Assembly (NCBI RefSeq): GCF_003048615.2
Contig: NZ_CP049263.1
Coordinates: forward strand, 1,674,001 to 1,738,000
Length of the DNA: 64,000 bases
DNA from: Campylobacter concisus
GTDB taxonomy: Bacteria; Campylobacterota; Campylobacteria; Campylobacterales; Campylobacteraceae
Direction: 5' to 3'
Below are positions 37,300 to 47,238 of this stretch, piece by piece. Numbering within the stretch: the first letter of the stretch is position 1; the number at the start of each line of letters is the position of its first letter. The notes under the pieces were generated by a model, which was given only the letters and a program-made list of their open reading frames with translations, did not search any database and was not told the DNA's origin. Position numbers and translations under genes: made by a program.

Positions 37300-39641
37300 A
37301 ACTCTCTCCTACAAAGTGTGACGTATTCGCAAAATGCGCAAGCACCGCTCTTTCTTTCAAAATTTATCTTGGTTTTGTTTATGGCTTTTAGCTTTTCTAT
37401 CTCGCCGTTTAGATCCTCTACGCTTTTTTTAGGGCATAGTAAGCTAGGCTCGTTTTTTAGGGCATAGTAAGCACTTCGCACCTCTCCGCCGTAAAGCGCT
37501 TCGTAAAAGGCAAGCTGGAGCGAATTTACATTTGCTTCGCCCGTTTTATAATCAAGTATGAGTACGTCGCCGTTTGCGTCTGCATCGATCCTATCGATAA
37601 ATCCCTTTATCTGCACGCCGCAAAACTCGCTTTGCATCTCTTTTTCACACTCAAGCACCCTAAAACCAGCCCTTAAACGCTCGTTTTCATAAATTTCATA
37701 CTCTTTAAATTTATGCGTCCAAATTTCAAACTCAAGTGGCGTAAGATTTTGCTTTGCTAGCATCTCTTTAAAAACGGCTAGATCAAAGGTGTTATTTTGC
37801 TTATAAAACTCACTCGTATAGTATTCAAAAAGTGCGCTATGAACGCTGTTTCCTTGCTTTGTGCCAAGCTCGCTTGCAATAGCTTTTGGCGCATCTATGT
37901 GGGCTATCTTTGTGTAGTAGTATTTTCTTGGGCAAGTTAGAAATAAATTTAGCGTCGAAAACGAGAGTGGATTTGCGAAGAAATCATGCTCTAAAATAAC
38001 CTCATCGTCACTTAAATTTAAACTCGCCTCCCCTTTTAAAAATAGCTTTAAATAGGCCTCATCGCTAAATTTCTCATCTTTTATCGTTTTGAAATTTTTT
38101 AAAAATCTTGAAGGTATGCTCTCTTCATTTACGCAGCAACTTATCGCCACTTTTTTGGCGTTATTTATGAGACTTTCGTAGTAAAATCTCTGCAAATTTT
38201 CACGCTCAACGTAGCTTATAAGCCCCGCTTTTTGCCTCACTTTTGAGTTTAAAAACATCTCGTTTGCGCTTCTTGCTGGGATGAAGTTGTCGTTAAAATC
38301 AACTATGATGACGCCATCAAATTTCATCCCGCGGCTCTCTAGAATGCCCATGACGCTGATCTTTCCGCCGCCCACGTCGTCGATGCTTAGGCGCAAGATA
38401 TTTAGCAAGAAAATCTCACTTAGCTGCTTTAAGCTAAAGCTAAAATACCTGCATAAATTCTCCATCCTAAAAAGCTCAAGTGCGAGCTTCTCTTCGCATC
38501 TTGGCTCATTTTCAAGCACCAAAAGCTCATCTATTAGCTCTTTAAATTTAGCGAATTCACACAACTCAAAATAGCCAGCCCTAAATTTCTCAAAAAGCTG
38601 CACGCTCACGCCAAATTCGCTTAAAATAAAGCCAAGCTCCTCGTAGCTCTCACACCTGCTTTGATCAAAAACTGGGCTTGCCTCTTCATTGATCGCTCTT
38701 GTGATGTAGTAAAGCGCCTCATAAAATTTTGTATTTTTAAAGCTCTCACCCATAGCGTAGTTAAAAATTTTAGCGCTATCATGAAGCCTTAAAATCTCGC
38801 TAAAGCCCTCATCTGGCAATATGACTGCGATATTTTCAGGCTTTATGCCCTCACGCACAAACTCGCTCGCCTTTGCCATAGCGTAAGCGCACTGCAAGCT
38901 CCTTGTAGCGAAATTTCTTACTAAAACTGGCTCAAATTTTGTGATATTTTCTAAGCAAGTTAGCTCGTTTGTGTTTAAATTTAGCTCATATTTTTTATAG
39001 TTTTCAAGCTCATTAATGGCTGAAATTTGCCTTATCTTATCGATTAGTTTTTTGTTAAAAACGCTAGTTTGAAAGATAATTTTTAGCGTGGTTAGTTTTG
39101 AAATTTTTTCTAAAATTTCCCACTCAAACTCGCTTAAAATGCCATCAATGTGCAGTGAAATTTCACTAAAACTTCTTATGTAAGCTTCATTTATCGAGTA
39201 AATTTTTGGCAGGGTTATATCATCATAAAGATCCTCTTTATCAAGCAAGCTCTCATACTCTTTTAAAACCGCTTCAAGTATGCTTAAATGCTCCTCAAAA
39301 TCAGCGTAAATGTCGTTAAATTTTATCTCAGCAATGCTCTTTTTGCTGATAGCTAGCTCTTTAAAAAATGAAAAAAGATAGTCGTTGTTTTTCAAAAACT
39401 CAAAAAACTCAGTTGGGATTTTAAGCACCGAGTTTGCCTCTTTGACGCTGGCACAGGATCTGTTCATAAGCACTAAAGCGTAGGTGCTATCGCACTCAAA
39501 GCGACCATTTACAAAAACGGCTTTTTTATAAAACTCTGCGATGCTTAGGCTTTTTGGGATTAGCTCGTCATTAAAACCAGCGTTAAATTCCCTGATCTTA
39601 CGCGAGTTTGTAAAGACGAAAAGTTGATTTAGATTGCGCAT
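37296..39641 (-). CDS. addB: AddB nuclease-helicase subunit
   Basis: 781 aa. The N-terminus ('MRNLNQLFVFTNSRKIREFN') lacks a normal Walker A, as is usual for AddB in this lineage, so this subunit probably does not hydrolyse ATP. The C-terminal nuclease includes 'VLILDYKTGEANV' and the iron-sulfur ligands: one Cys in 'LTCPRKYYYTK' and three in 'CAFCEYVTLC'. Works with AddA in break repair and, in pathogens, colonisation. It begins after a plus-strand flavin-reductase remnant. Confidence 0.93.
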   Translation of the reverse strand: MRNLNQLFVFTNSRKIREFNAGFNDELIPKSLSIAEFYKKAVFVNGRFECDSTYALVLMNRSCASVKEANSVLKIPTEFFEFLKNNDYLFSFFKELAISKKSIAEIKFNDIYADFEEHLSILEAVLKEYESLLDKEDLYDDITLPKIYSINEAYIRSFSEISLHIDGILSEFEWEILEKISKLTTLKIIFQTSVFNKKLIDKIRQISAINELENYKKYELNLNTNELTCLENITKFEPVLVRNFATRSLQCAYAMAKASEFVREGIKPENIAVILPDEGFSEILRLHDSAKIFNYAMGESFKNTKFYEALYYITRAINEEASPVFDQSRCESYEELGFILSEFGVSVQLFEKFRAGYFELCEFAKFKELIDELLVLENEPRCEEKLALELFRMENLCRYFSFSLKQLSEIFLLNILRLSIDDVGGGKISVMGILESRGMKFDGVIIVDFNDNFIPARSANEMFLNSKVRQKAGLISYVERENLQRFYYESLINNAKKVAISCCVNEESIPSRFLKNFKTIKDEKFSDEAYLKLFLKGEASLNLSDDEVILEHDFFANPLSFSTLNLFLTCPRKYYYTKIAHIDAPKAIASELGTKQGNSVHSALFEYYTSEFYKQNNTFDLAVFKEMLAKQNLTPLEFEIWTHKFKEYEIYENERLRAGFRVLECEKEMQSEFCGVQIKGFIDRIDADANGDVLILDYKTGEANVNSLQLAFYEALYGGEVRSAYYALKNEPSLLCPKKSVEDLNGEIEKLKAINKTKINFERKSGACAFCEYVTLCRREL

Positions 39642-39767
39642 TTTTCTCTCTTAAATTTTTAAAAATGATAGCCAAAAGCTGATAAAAGAGCGCTTTTTCT
39701 CACTTAAGCTAAGCTTTAAAAATTTTTCTAAATTCATTAAAAATTTAAGCCTTAAAGTGCTGGGGGC

Positions 39768-39773
39768 TACAAT
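39768..39773 (+). promoter_or_regulatory. Old promoter of the split flavin-reductase gene
   Basis: GCTACAAT, a -10-like box, lies 18 bases before the ATG at 39791, which also has AAGGAG. Both signals survive although the gene is broken. Confidence 0.4.
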
Positions 39774-39790
39774 TTCAAAAAGGAGCAAAA

Positions 39791-39876
39791 ATGCATAAAG
39801 AGTTAAACAGATCTGGCTTTTACTACGGCTTTCCAGTTTTGCTTGCCACCACAAAAGATCAAAAAGGGCGAGATGA
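39791..39876 (+). pseudogene. Flavin-reductase family gene, 5' remnant
   Basis: Starting at ATG 39791 the first ~28 codons read 'MHKELNRSGFYYGFPVLLATT' then KDQKGRDD. This is the N-terminus typical of the FMN-binding split-barrel flavin reductases of Campylobacterota. Near 39870-39876 the frame passes into sequence antisense to the proA remnant and stops at 39946 (51 codons). The matching C-terminal part is at 41586-41813 on the same strand. The coding function is lost. Confidence 0.75.
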
Positions 39877-40231
39877 TACCGAGCACCCCCAGCGGCACGC
39901 GAATGCGGCTGATTTGCATGCCGTTTGGATGGCTCCAGCCGCCTAAATTTTCGCCTACGACCTCGGCAAAGCCCGCCACCTCGCGCACGCCCTTCGCCAT
40001 AGCCTCGATGCGGGCATCCGTTAGTCGCAAACGATCAAGCAACGCCAAGCTAAGGCCCGATTTCTCGCCGTTTGCAAGGTCTTTGGCGTTTGCCGCTTTT
40101 ATAGCCTCTTTTTGCGCGAGTAGCTCGTCTGCCACGGCGTTTAAAATTTCAAATTTAGCCCTGCTATCAAGTCTCAAAAGCTCGCCGCAAACAGCCTTTG
40201 CACGCTTGCATATATCTAAAATTTCATTCAT
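39803..40231 (-). pseudogene. proA: Truncated gamma-glutamyl phosphate reductase (proA')
   Basis: From ATG 40231 about 118 residues match ProA ('RLTDARIEAMAKGVREVAGF', 'SRIRVPLGVLGII'), and then homology ends near 39873 at the junction with the flavin-reductase 5' remnant. Normal ProA has ~415 residues with the catalytic cysteine far downstream, so this piece cannot work in proline synthesis. Its GC content is clearly higher than the flanks, like adjacent nhaA, suggesting that both came in together. Confidence 0.85.
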
Positions 40232-40328
40232 TTTCGCTCCTTAATCTATAAAAACCGTGCGCAAGCGTCCTGCTCCCGCAAGCGTGGCATGGCAAATTTT
40301 AGCGACGCGTCTACTAAATTTACCTTTA

Positions 40329-40353
40329 AATTTGACTTGATTATAGTCAAATT
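40329..40353. promoter_or_regulatory. 9-bp inverted repeat before nhaA
   Basis: AATTTGACT and AGTCAAATT flank a 7-base spacer, 33 bases upstream of the nhaA -10 box. It is a plausible operator; no regulator gene is nearby. Confidence 0.4.
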
Positions 40354-40385
40354 CGCCCGAATTTTATGCGAGCGTAAAAATACGC

Positions 40386-40391
40386 TATAAT
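40386..40391 (+). promoter_or_regulatory. -10 box of nhaA
   Basis: GCTATAAT is a consensus -10 box, 28 bases before the nhaA ATG. Confidence 0.6.
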
Positions 40392-40418
40392 CGCCAAAAT
40401 TTATAAAAAGGAAGCAAA

Positions 40419-41579
40419 ATGGGCGGAATAAAAGAGTTTTTAAAACACGAAGCCAGCGGCGGGATTTTGCTGATGATCGCTACGGTCGCGGCGCTACTGT
40501 GTCAAAATACGTTTTTGAGCGATTTTTACAACGAATTTTTAAATACCAAATTTACCATGAGCTTCGGCGAATACGGACTAAGCAAACCCCTGATCTTGTG
40601 GGTGAACGACGGGTTGATGGCGGTATTTTTCTTTCTCATCGGACTTGAGCTAAAGCGCGAGGTGCTGGAGGGCGAGCTAAAAAATCCGTCGCAAATCGCG
40701 CTACCAGCGATCGGCGCGGCAGGCGGCCTGATAGTGCCCGCGGTTATCTTCTATCTTTTTACGAAGCACGACTCCTTCGCGCTTGGCGGCTGGGCGATAC
40801 CGACGGCGACGGATATCGCGTTTGCTCTGGGGATTTTGAGCCTACTCGGGCCTCGCGTACCGACTAGTTTAAAAATTTTCCTCATGACGCTAGCGATCGT
40901 CGACGACCTTTGCGCGATCGTGATTATCGCGCTATTTTACACGAGCGAGCTTAGCGCCCAAATGCTTGCGGTCGCGAGCGTTTGCCTAGCCGCACTTTTT
41001 GCGCTAAACAGACTCGGCGTAAAGAGCAAGGCGGCGTATCTAATCGTAAGCGCGGTGATGTGGGTAGCGGTGCTAAAATCTGGCGTTCACGCCACGCTTG
41101 CCGGCGTCGTGGCGGCCTTTTTCATACCGCTTAGCTTTAAAGACGAGCCGGGCAAATCTATGCTAAAAAGCATCGAGCACGACCTGCACGGCTGGGTGGC
41201 GTTTGGCGTGCTGCCGATATTTGCCTTCGTAAACGCAGGCATCTCACTGCGAGGCGTCGGACTGGACGAGATTTTGTCTCCGGTCGCGCTAGGCACGGCG
41301 CTGGGGCTTTTCATCGGCAAGCAAGTCGGGGTATTTTCTTTTAGCTTTTTGGCGATCAAATTTAAGCTAGCCAAGCTGCCAGAGGGGTCAAATTTCATCC
41401 AGCTTTACGGCATCGCAGTACTTTGCGGCGTAGGATTTACGATGAGCCTTTTCATTAACGGCCTAGCCTACAACGACACGGACGCCTTTGCCTACACCGA
41501 CAAGCTCGCTATCTTGCTAGGTTCGGTAGTTTCGGGTGCCGCGGGGTTTATATTGCTTAAATTTAGCGCCAAAAACTAA
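40419..41579 (+). CDS. nhaA: Na+/H+ antiporter NhaA
   Basis: 386 aa with 11-12 membrane helices. It exchanges internal Na+ or Li+ for external protons, giving salt and alkaline-pH tolerance. Key pieces: 'WAIPTATDIAFALGILSLLG' with the conserved Asp, and 'FLMTLAIVDDLCAIVIIALFY' holding the paired aspartates (D163/D164 in E. coli) that bind Na+. 'FFLIGLELKREVLEGEL' and 'LCGVGFTMSLFINGLA' are also family features. ATG behind AAAGGAAGC. GC is higher than surrounding genes, and the gene lies between the two halves of a broken flavin reductase, so it looks like an acquired or relocated segment. Confidence 0.95.
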   Translation: MGGIKEFLKHEASGGILLMIATVAALLCQNTFLSDFYNEFLNTKFTMSFGEYGLSKPLILWVNDGLMAVFFFLIGLELKREVLEGELKNPSQIALPAIGAAGGLIVPAVIFYLFTKHDSFALGGWAIPTATDIAFALGILSLLGPRVPTSLKIFLMTLAIVDDLCAIVIIALFYTSELSAQMLAVASVCLAALFALNRLGVKSKAAYLIVSAVMWVAVLKSGVHATLAGVVAAFFIPLSFKDEPGKSMLKSIEHDLHGWVAFGVLPIFAFVNAGISLRGVGLDEILSPVALGTALGLFIGKQVGVFSFSFLAIKFKLAKLPEGSNFIQLYGIAVLCGVGFTMSLFINGLAYNDTDAFAYTDKLAILLGSVVSGAAGFILLKFSAKN

Positions 41580-41585
41580 AGCGCG

Positions 41586-41813
41586 CGCATAAAAGAGTGC
41601 AAGATACAGATAGAAACGATCGTAGAAAAGTGCGAGATAAAGGAGTGGTTTTGCATCGTCACTTGCAAGATAGTTGGCATCTTTGTGGATGAAAATTTGT
41701 TAAAAGATGAAAAGATCGATACTAAAAGTTGGTCACCGCTCATCTATAAATTTAAAGAATACGTCACAACCAGCAAGCGTTTGGGCTTAAATTTTGGCTT
41801 TAAAGAGGTTTGA
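41586..41813 (+). pseudogene. Flavin-reductase family gene, 3' remnant
   Basis: Directly after the nhaA stop the frame reads 'RIKECKIQIETIVEKCEIKEWF' onward to 'LIYKFKEYVTTSKRLGLNFGF' and a TGA at 41811-41813: about 75 residues of a flavin reductase C-terminus with no start codon or 5' half. Base composition drops back to the local AT-rich level within this piece. Together with 39791-39876 it defines the ends of the inserted proA'-nhaA block; the middle of the gene is missing. Confidence 0.75.
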
Positions 41814-41882
41814 GCTGGCTAGAAAGTAAAAATTTAAATTTGATTTTGACCTTGGCTAAAAACTTTTGGATGCAAATTTAAC

Positions 41883-42353
41883 TTACTTTGTAGCGTTAAA
41901 ATCAAATTTATAATATCTCGTATCTTGCTTGTCGCTTAGCCTTAAAAGTAGCTGCCACCTGCCCTCTTTTAGGCCAACACTCTCGCTTACAAGCTCATTC
42001 TCTTGCCATGAGGCGCTTAATGTTTTGTTATCTTTGTTTGTTTGTGGGCGAGTTAGTAAAATTTCATAGCCAAGGCTTGAAATTTCGCCATTTTTTGGCG
42101 TTAGAAGAAATTTAAACTTACCCTGCAAACCTTTAAATTCTGGCTCAAATTTAAGGTCAAATTTCTCATCAAATCTTGCCTCGCTCTCTTTTATAGATGT
42201 GATATTTTCATCGATGCTTTGATGACTTTGCATATAAGCGCTATCCATCTCGACTGGGTTGTTGATCGCAACAACGATGGTTGCGGCACAAGCCAAGATG
42301 ATAGCGACTATGCTAAGCACGATGCCATAAGGCCAAAAGCTCTTTTTAGCCAT
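41883..42353 (-). CDS. FixH-like membrane protein of the cbb3 operon
   Basis: 156 aa. One N-terminal membrane helix ('YGIVLSIVAIILACAATIVVAI') and a periplasmic beta-sandwich-like domain. 'INNPVEMDSAYM' after the helix is the usual FixH start, and 'KEGRWQLLLRLSD' resembles its end. FixH proteins act with CcoG/CcoI in maturation of cbb3 oxidase, perhaps in copper delivery. It overlaps the preceding gene by eight bases and is the last gene of the cco cluster. Confidence 0.75.
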   Translation of the reverse strand: MAKKSFWPYGIVLSIVAIILACAATIVVAINNPVEMDSAYMQSHQSIDENITSIKESEARFDEKFDLKFEPEFKGLQGKFKFLLTPKNGEISSLGYEILLTRPQTNKDNKTLSASWQENELVSESVGLKEGRWQLLLRLSDKQDTRYYKFDFNATK

Positions 42354-42915
42354 TTTTTACCTTTTTATAAAAGATGATGAGCACGAAAAATGCGATCAAG
42401 CTGTAGATGAAAATTCGCAAGAAATTTAAAGTCGTTTTGTTTGAGCTACCGATGCCGCTTTCTAGCTTTAAATTTAAGCTCTCAGCGATCTGCTCGGCTA
42501 TATCAGCGTAGCCGTTTAAGATAGCGGCGTTATAGACATCTTTGCCGTTTTTTGAGACTAAAATGGGGATAATGGTGCCTGATTCTGGATTTACACTTAG
42601 AATTTGCTCCTTGTTAAAGAGCTTTGAAGTGTTTGTATCGCTAAAAATTTCAACCTTTTGCTTATCTTTTATGAGTGCTAAAAATACAAAAGGCGAGCTT
42701 AAATTTTGCTCCTTAAAAAGCGTGTCCAGCTCGCCATCTTTATATAGACCAACTACTAAATTTATGCCACTTTTTTGATAAAGCTCACTGCCGATCTCAT
42801 TTAGCTTTTGGCTCACTTTTTGGCTTAAAATTCTATCATCATTGATAACAAAATTTGCACCCCAAGCCAAATTTTGCCAGAGCAAAATGATAAAAATGAG
42901 TGCAAATTTCTTCAA
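42346..42915 (-). CDS. TPM-domain-like membrane protein in the cco operon
   Basis: 189 aa from the TTG at 42915, with AGG upstream and a good signal peptide (KKFALIFIILLWQNLAWGA); a longer frame from 42963 would run through the 33-aa gene. A soluble domain 'VINDDRILSQKVSQKLNEIGSELYQKSGINLVVGLY' resembles the TPM/Psb32 fold, followed by one C-terminal helix and a basic tail. It probably faces the periplasm. Its gene lies between DUF4006/33-aa genes and the FixH-like gene; a role in cbb3 assembly or turnover is a guess. Confidence 0.7.
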   Translation of the reverse strand: MKKFALIFIILLWQNLAWGANFVINDDRILSQKVSQKLNEIGSELYQKSGINLVVGLYKDGELDTLFKEQNLSSPFVFLALIKDKQKVEIFSDTNTSKLFNKEQILSVNPESGTIIPILVSKNGKDVYNAAILNGYADIAEQIAESLNLKLESGIGSSNKTTLNFLRIFIYSLIAFFVLIIFYKKVKNG

Positions 42916-42917
42916 AT

Positions 42918-43019
42918 TTAACCTACAAATAGGTGATTTGGCGTAAGTACCGACCAGGCACAAATGGCGCCTGCGACGACTATTAGCAGGATAATGGCTT
43001 TTTCTATTATGCCTAGCAT
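42918..43019 (-). CDS. 33-residue single-span membrane peptide in the cco operon
   Basis: ATG at 43019 with AAAGGAG six bases upstream, two bases after the DUF4006 stop; TAA at 42918-42920, next to the TTG start of the TPM-like gene. The product begins MLGIIEKAIILLIVVAGAIC and has one hydrophobic helix followed by a short polar tail with WSVLTPNH. Size and setting recall tiny oxidase subunits such as CcoQ, CcoH or CydX-type peptides. It is too short for standard gene finding; its conservation needs testing. Confidence 0.7.
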   Translation of the reverse strand: MLGIIEKAIILLIVVAGAICAWSVLTPNHLFVG

Positions 43020-43021
43020 CG

Positions 43022-43234
43022 CTACTCCTTTACAATGACGTGTTTAGCGTTATCTACGCTCTTCATCTCGATGCTAGCTGCATCTTTTAGTGAGTAAGGT
43101 TTGGTTGCGACCTCTTTTTGCAAGCCGATGCCAACGTATGTAAGCACCGCTAGGATAGAGAGCAAAAGCACCACCGCTATTAAAAATCCGCTAATGCCGT
43201 TTAAGGCAAAGATGTTTCTATTTTTATTTTCCAT
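43022..43234 (-). CDS. DUF4006 family small membrane protein
   Basis: 70 aa. One membrane helix (residues ~14-37) and a short C-terminal soluble part. It matches the DUF4006 proteins that follow ccoP in Campylobacter and relatives. TAATG-type coupling to ccoP (stop and start share base 43234). The function is unknown; the location implies cbb3 assembly or stability. Confidence 0.82.
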   Translation of the reverse strand: MENKNRNIFALNGISGFLIAVVLLLSILAVLTYVGIGLQKEVATKPYSLKDAASIEMKSVDNAKHVIVKE

Positions 43235-44097
43235 TATTCGCCCTTTGATAGCGATATGACGTACTCGCCAACTGCGCTTTGCTGGATCTCATTTAGCCTG
43301 CCATCATTAAATTTAGGCATAGTGCCGATCGCTCCTTTTTTGCCACGATTTAGCACGTCAGCTACAAAGCTAGCCGATCCATATTTGCTAAGATCAACTG
43401 ACATACCATCCATGCCCTTGCCATCTTCGCCGTGGCACGACGCACATGTAGCATAAAGCTCTTTGCCAGTGGCTACTAAATTTTCATTTTTAGTGCTTTT
43501 TATCGCGCTTATCTCTTTAGCCACGTAAGCTGCGATCGCCTTTGCGCTATCAGCGTCAGCTAAGCCTGCTGGCATCTCACCCATAGGGTAATCAAGCCCT
43601 TTTGAGCCATTTAGTATAGTCTCAACTATGCCTTTTTCGCTACCCCAAATTTGTAAATTTGCAGCCTTGCCACCTATGCCATCGCCTGTGATGCCGTGAC
43701 ATGCCGAGCACTGCACGAGATAGATGCTTTCGCCCATAGCGTGAAGCGTCTCTTTGCTTGGGTTTGCATACTCTTTTTCAAATTTGGCGTTTGCCTCTTT
43801 AACCTCTTTGTTATACTCGCCGATTTGTGAGTAAGAATTTAGCGGATAGCCCAGCAAATAGTACCAAACCGCCCAAACTAGCGCTAGTAAAAAGACAACC
43901 GCCCAGCCAAGTGGGACAGGGTTTTTGTACTCACCTATGCCGTCCCAGTTGTGCTCGCTAAGCTCAACGCTCTCATCTTTTTTAACCTTCATCTGCCCCA
44001 CATACCTACCAGCTACAACGATGGTAAGCACGATGATTAGAGCCGCTCCTATAAGAGCTAGTAAATTTACATTATCTTCTAAATTTAGCCATTGCAT
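43234..44097 (-). CDS. ccoP: cbb3 oxidase subunit III, dihaem cytochrome c CcoP
   Basis: 287 aa. Two N-terminal membrane helices, then two cytochrome c domains with haem sites 'CSACH' (~residue 130) and 'CASCH' (~residue 215) and later methionine ligands ('MGEMPAG', 'GTMPKF'). It passes electrons from cytochrome c to CcoO/CcoN. Its start overlaps the ccoQ end by 13 bases. Confidence 0.96.
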   Translation of the reverse strand: MQWLNLEDNVNLLALIGAALIIVLTIVVAGRYVGQMKVKKDESVELSEHNWDGIGEYKNPVPLGWAVVFLLALVWAVWYYLLGYPLNSYSQIGEYNKEVKEANAKFEKEYANPSKETLHAMGESIYLVQCSACHGITGDGIGGKAANLQIWGSEKGIVETILNGSKGLDYPMGEMPAGLADADSAKAIAAYVAKEISAIKSTKNENLVATGKELYATCASCHGEDGKGMDGMSVDLSKYGSASFVADVLNRGKKGAIGTMPKFNDGRLNEIQQSAVGEYVISLSKGE

Positions 44098-44297
44098 ACG
44101 CTCTCCTTTGTAGCCTTACGCTCTAAAATTTCGCCACCGATCTCATCGTTAAGCGCTAGTTTTGAGTATTTCTCATAGTTTCTTCTACCAGTTTTTTCGC
44201 TCTTATAAAGATGAAAAAAATAAGCATACAAAGTGATCGCCAAAAATGCTGTCAAGAAAAAATAGCCATAAGCTTGAAACTCTCTAATGTTCTCCAT
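44085..44297 (-). CDS. ccoQ: cbb3 oxidase subunit CcoQ
   Basis: 70 aa with one membrane helix ('GYFFLTAFLAITLYAYFFHLY') and a charged C-terminus. Length, place between ccoO and ccoP, and the aromatic helix match CcoQ, which stabilises the oxidase complex. Confidence 0.9.
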   Translation of the reverse strand: MENIREFQAYGYFFLTAFLAITLYAYFFHLYKSEKTGRRNYEKYSKLALNDEIGGEILERKATKESVCNG

Positions 44298-44306
44298 CTT
44301 ACGCTC

Positions 44307-44971
44307 CTACTTTAGGCTATTTAGATAAGCAATCAGTGCTACGATCTGGCGAATTTCACCTTTTGCAAAAGCACTTTTTACCTGCTCATCTTTCATATTT
44401 TCGATGATAGCTGCAGCCTCAGCCTTGACGTTAGCATTTGTCTGCTCTAGCGTGCCAAGTGCTGGCATATCTTTTTCGTCATAAGGCGTGTTAAAGACCT
44501 TTTTAACCGTTAGCGCTTCAGCGTAAGCAGTCTCTATATCAGCATTTTTCTTAAATAAAAATGGATATGCTGGCATGATCGAGCCTGGCACTACTGAGGC
44601 TGGATTTAGCATGTGATTTTCATGCCAGTCAGTCGTTCTATAGTTACCCACACGCATAAGATCTGGTCCTGTTCTTTTTGAGCCCCAAAGGTGCGGGCGA
44701 TCGTATGCAAACTCGCCACTTAGCGAGTACATACCGTATCTATCGGTCTCTGCTTTAAATGGACGGATCATTTGAGAGTGGCAAGTGTTGCAGCCATTTT
44801 GCATATAGATGTTTTTGCCAGCTAACTCTAAGACGGTGTAAGGCTTTGTGCCCTCAAGCGGTCTAGCTCTGTTTGCAAAGTCTGGCAAAATTTCAACTAT
44901 GCCAGCGTAAGCGATAACGACAAATACACAAACCGCAAAAAAGAATGGATTTTTTTCTAACCAAGCAAACA

Positions 44972-44975
<4 letters not shown>
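44307..44975 (-). CDS. ccoO: cbb3 oxidase subunit II, monohaem cytochrome c CcoO
   Basis: 222 aa. N-terminal membrane anchor, then the haem c site 'NGCNTCHSQMIRP' near residue 60 and 'LMRVGNYRTTDWHENHMLNP'. It relays electrons to CcoN. ATG overlaps the ccoN stop by four bases. Confidence 0.96.
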
Positions 44976-46462
<1,487 letters not shown>

Positions 46463-46471
46463 AAAATATCC

Positions 46472-46560
46472 TCCTAGTTAAATTTATATTAATGATTCGT
46501 TATTTTAGAGTATAAGGACTATAAAAAAACTTAATTAATATAAATTCTCATTAACTAGGA
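46472..46560 (-). promoter_or_regulatory. Long inverted repeat enclosing the ccoN promoter
   Basis: Arms 46534-46560 and 46472-46493 pair over 22 bp with one 5-base bulge; the 40-base spacer contains TAAAAT (46502-46507, minus strand), a -10 candidate. The 5' arm includes the response-regulator stop codon, and the 3' arm runs into the AGGAGG of ccoN. A transcript reading through from the upstream genes would fold and cover the ribosome site; one started at the inner promoter would lack the 5' arm. Confidence 0.65.
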
Positions 46561-47238
46561 AAGTCTTCTGTCTATTTTGTAACCAAGTCCTGGGACATTT
46601 TTTATAAAATTGTTGCCAACTTTGTCTCTAACGCGCTTAACAAAGGTTCTAATAGCTGCTTCTGTAACGCTCTCGCCAACCCAAACGACGCTTTTAATCT
46701 CATCATGAAGCACGAGCGTACCAAGTCTTTTTATCAAAAGTGAGATAAATGCAAGCTCTTTTTTAGTAAGTGAAATTTCAACACCGTCTCTGATAAGTAC
46801 GCGCTTAATTTTGTTAAAGCTATATCCGTTTGCAACTTGGATGATGTTTGCAGTTTCTATCTTGCTTTTTGCGACATTTTCTATCGTTTTTAAAAGATCA
46901 TCTGCCATGATAGGTTTTATGAGATACTTATCAACGCCAACATCGATAGCCTTTAATAAAGTCTCCTTTTCGCTATGCGCACTTAGGACGATGACAGGTG
47001 TGTCTTTAGAAATTTCCTTGATATATCTTGTCATATCAAGTCCATCACTAATTGGCATAAATACATCTGTAATTACCATATTTGGGTTGTATTTTTTAAA
47101 TTTTTTCAAACCTTCATCACCATTTTGAGCAGTAAAAACTTTTTCAAAATTGTCACTTAGCACATCGTGCATGATCTTTTTGCTGTCGCTATCGTCTTCG
47201 ACAAGCAAAACCGTTAGGTTCTTTAAAATTTTATTCAT
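46555..47238 (-). CDS. OmpR-type response regulator (BumR-like)
   Basis: 227 aa. Receiver domain with acidic pocket 'VEDDSDSKK', phospho-acceptor Asp in 'VITDVFMPISDG' (~residue 56) and Lys in 'YLIKPI'; C-terminal winged helix 'LTKKELAFISLLIKRLG ... EAAIRTFVKRVRDKVG'. It overlaps the kinase gene by eight bases. The order carA-safE-HK-RR-cco equals C. jejuni Cj1494c-Cj1487c, in which the pair is BumSR, a butyrate-responsive system; orthology here is inferred from order. Confidence 0.88.
   Translation of the reverse strand: MNKILKNLTVLLVEDDSDSKKIMHDVLSDNFEKVFTAQNGDEGLKKFKKYNPNMVITDVFMPISDGLDMTRYIKEISKDTPVIVLSAHSEKETLLKAIDVGVDKYLIKPIMADDLLKTIENVAKSKIETANIIQVANGYSFNKIKRVLIRDGVEISLTKKELAFISLLIKRLGTLVLHDEIKSVVWVGESVTEAAIRTFVKRVRDKVGNNFIKNVPGLGYKIDRRLS

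Noticed and set aside
39651-39854. 67-aa minus-strand ORF between addB and the proA remnant
   Set aside because: It crosses the insertion junction and is antisense to the flavin-reductase remnant; no ribosome site or homology is seen.
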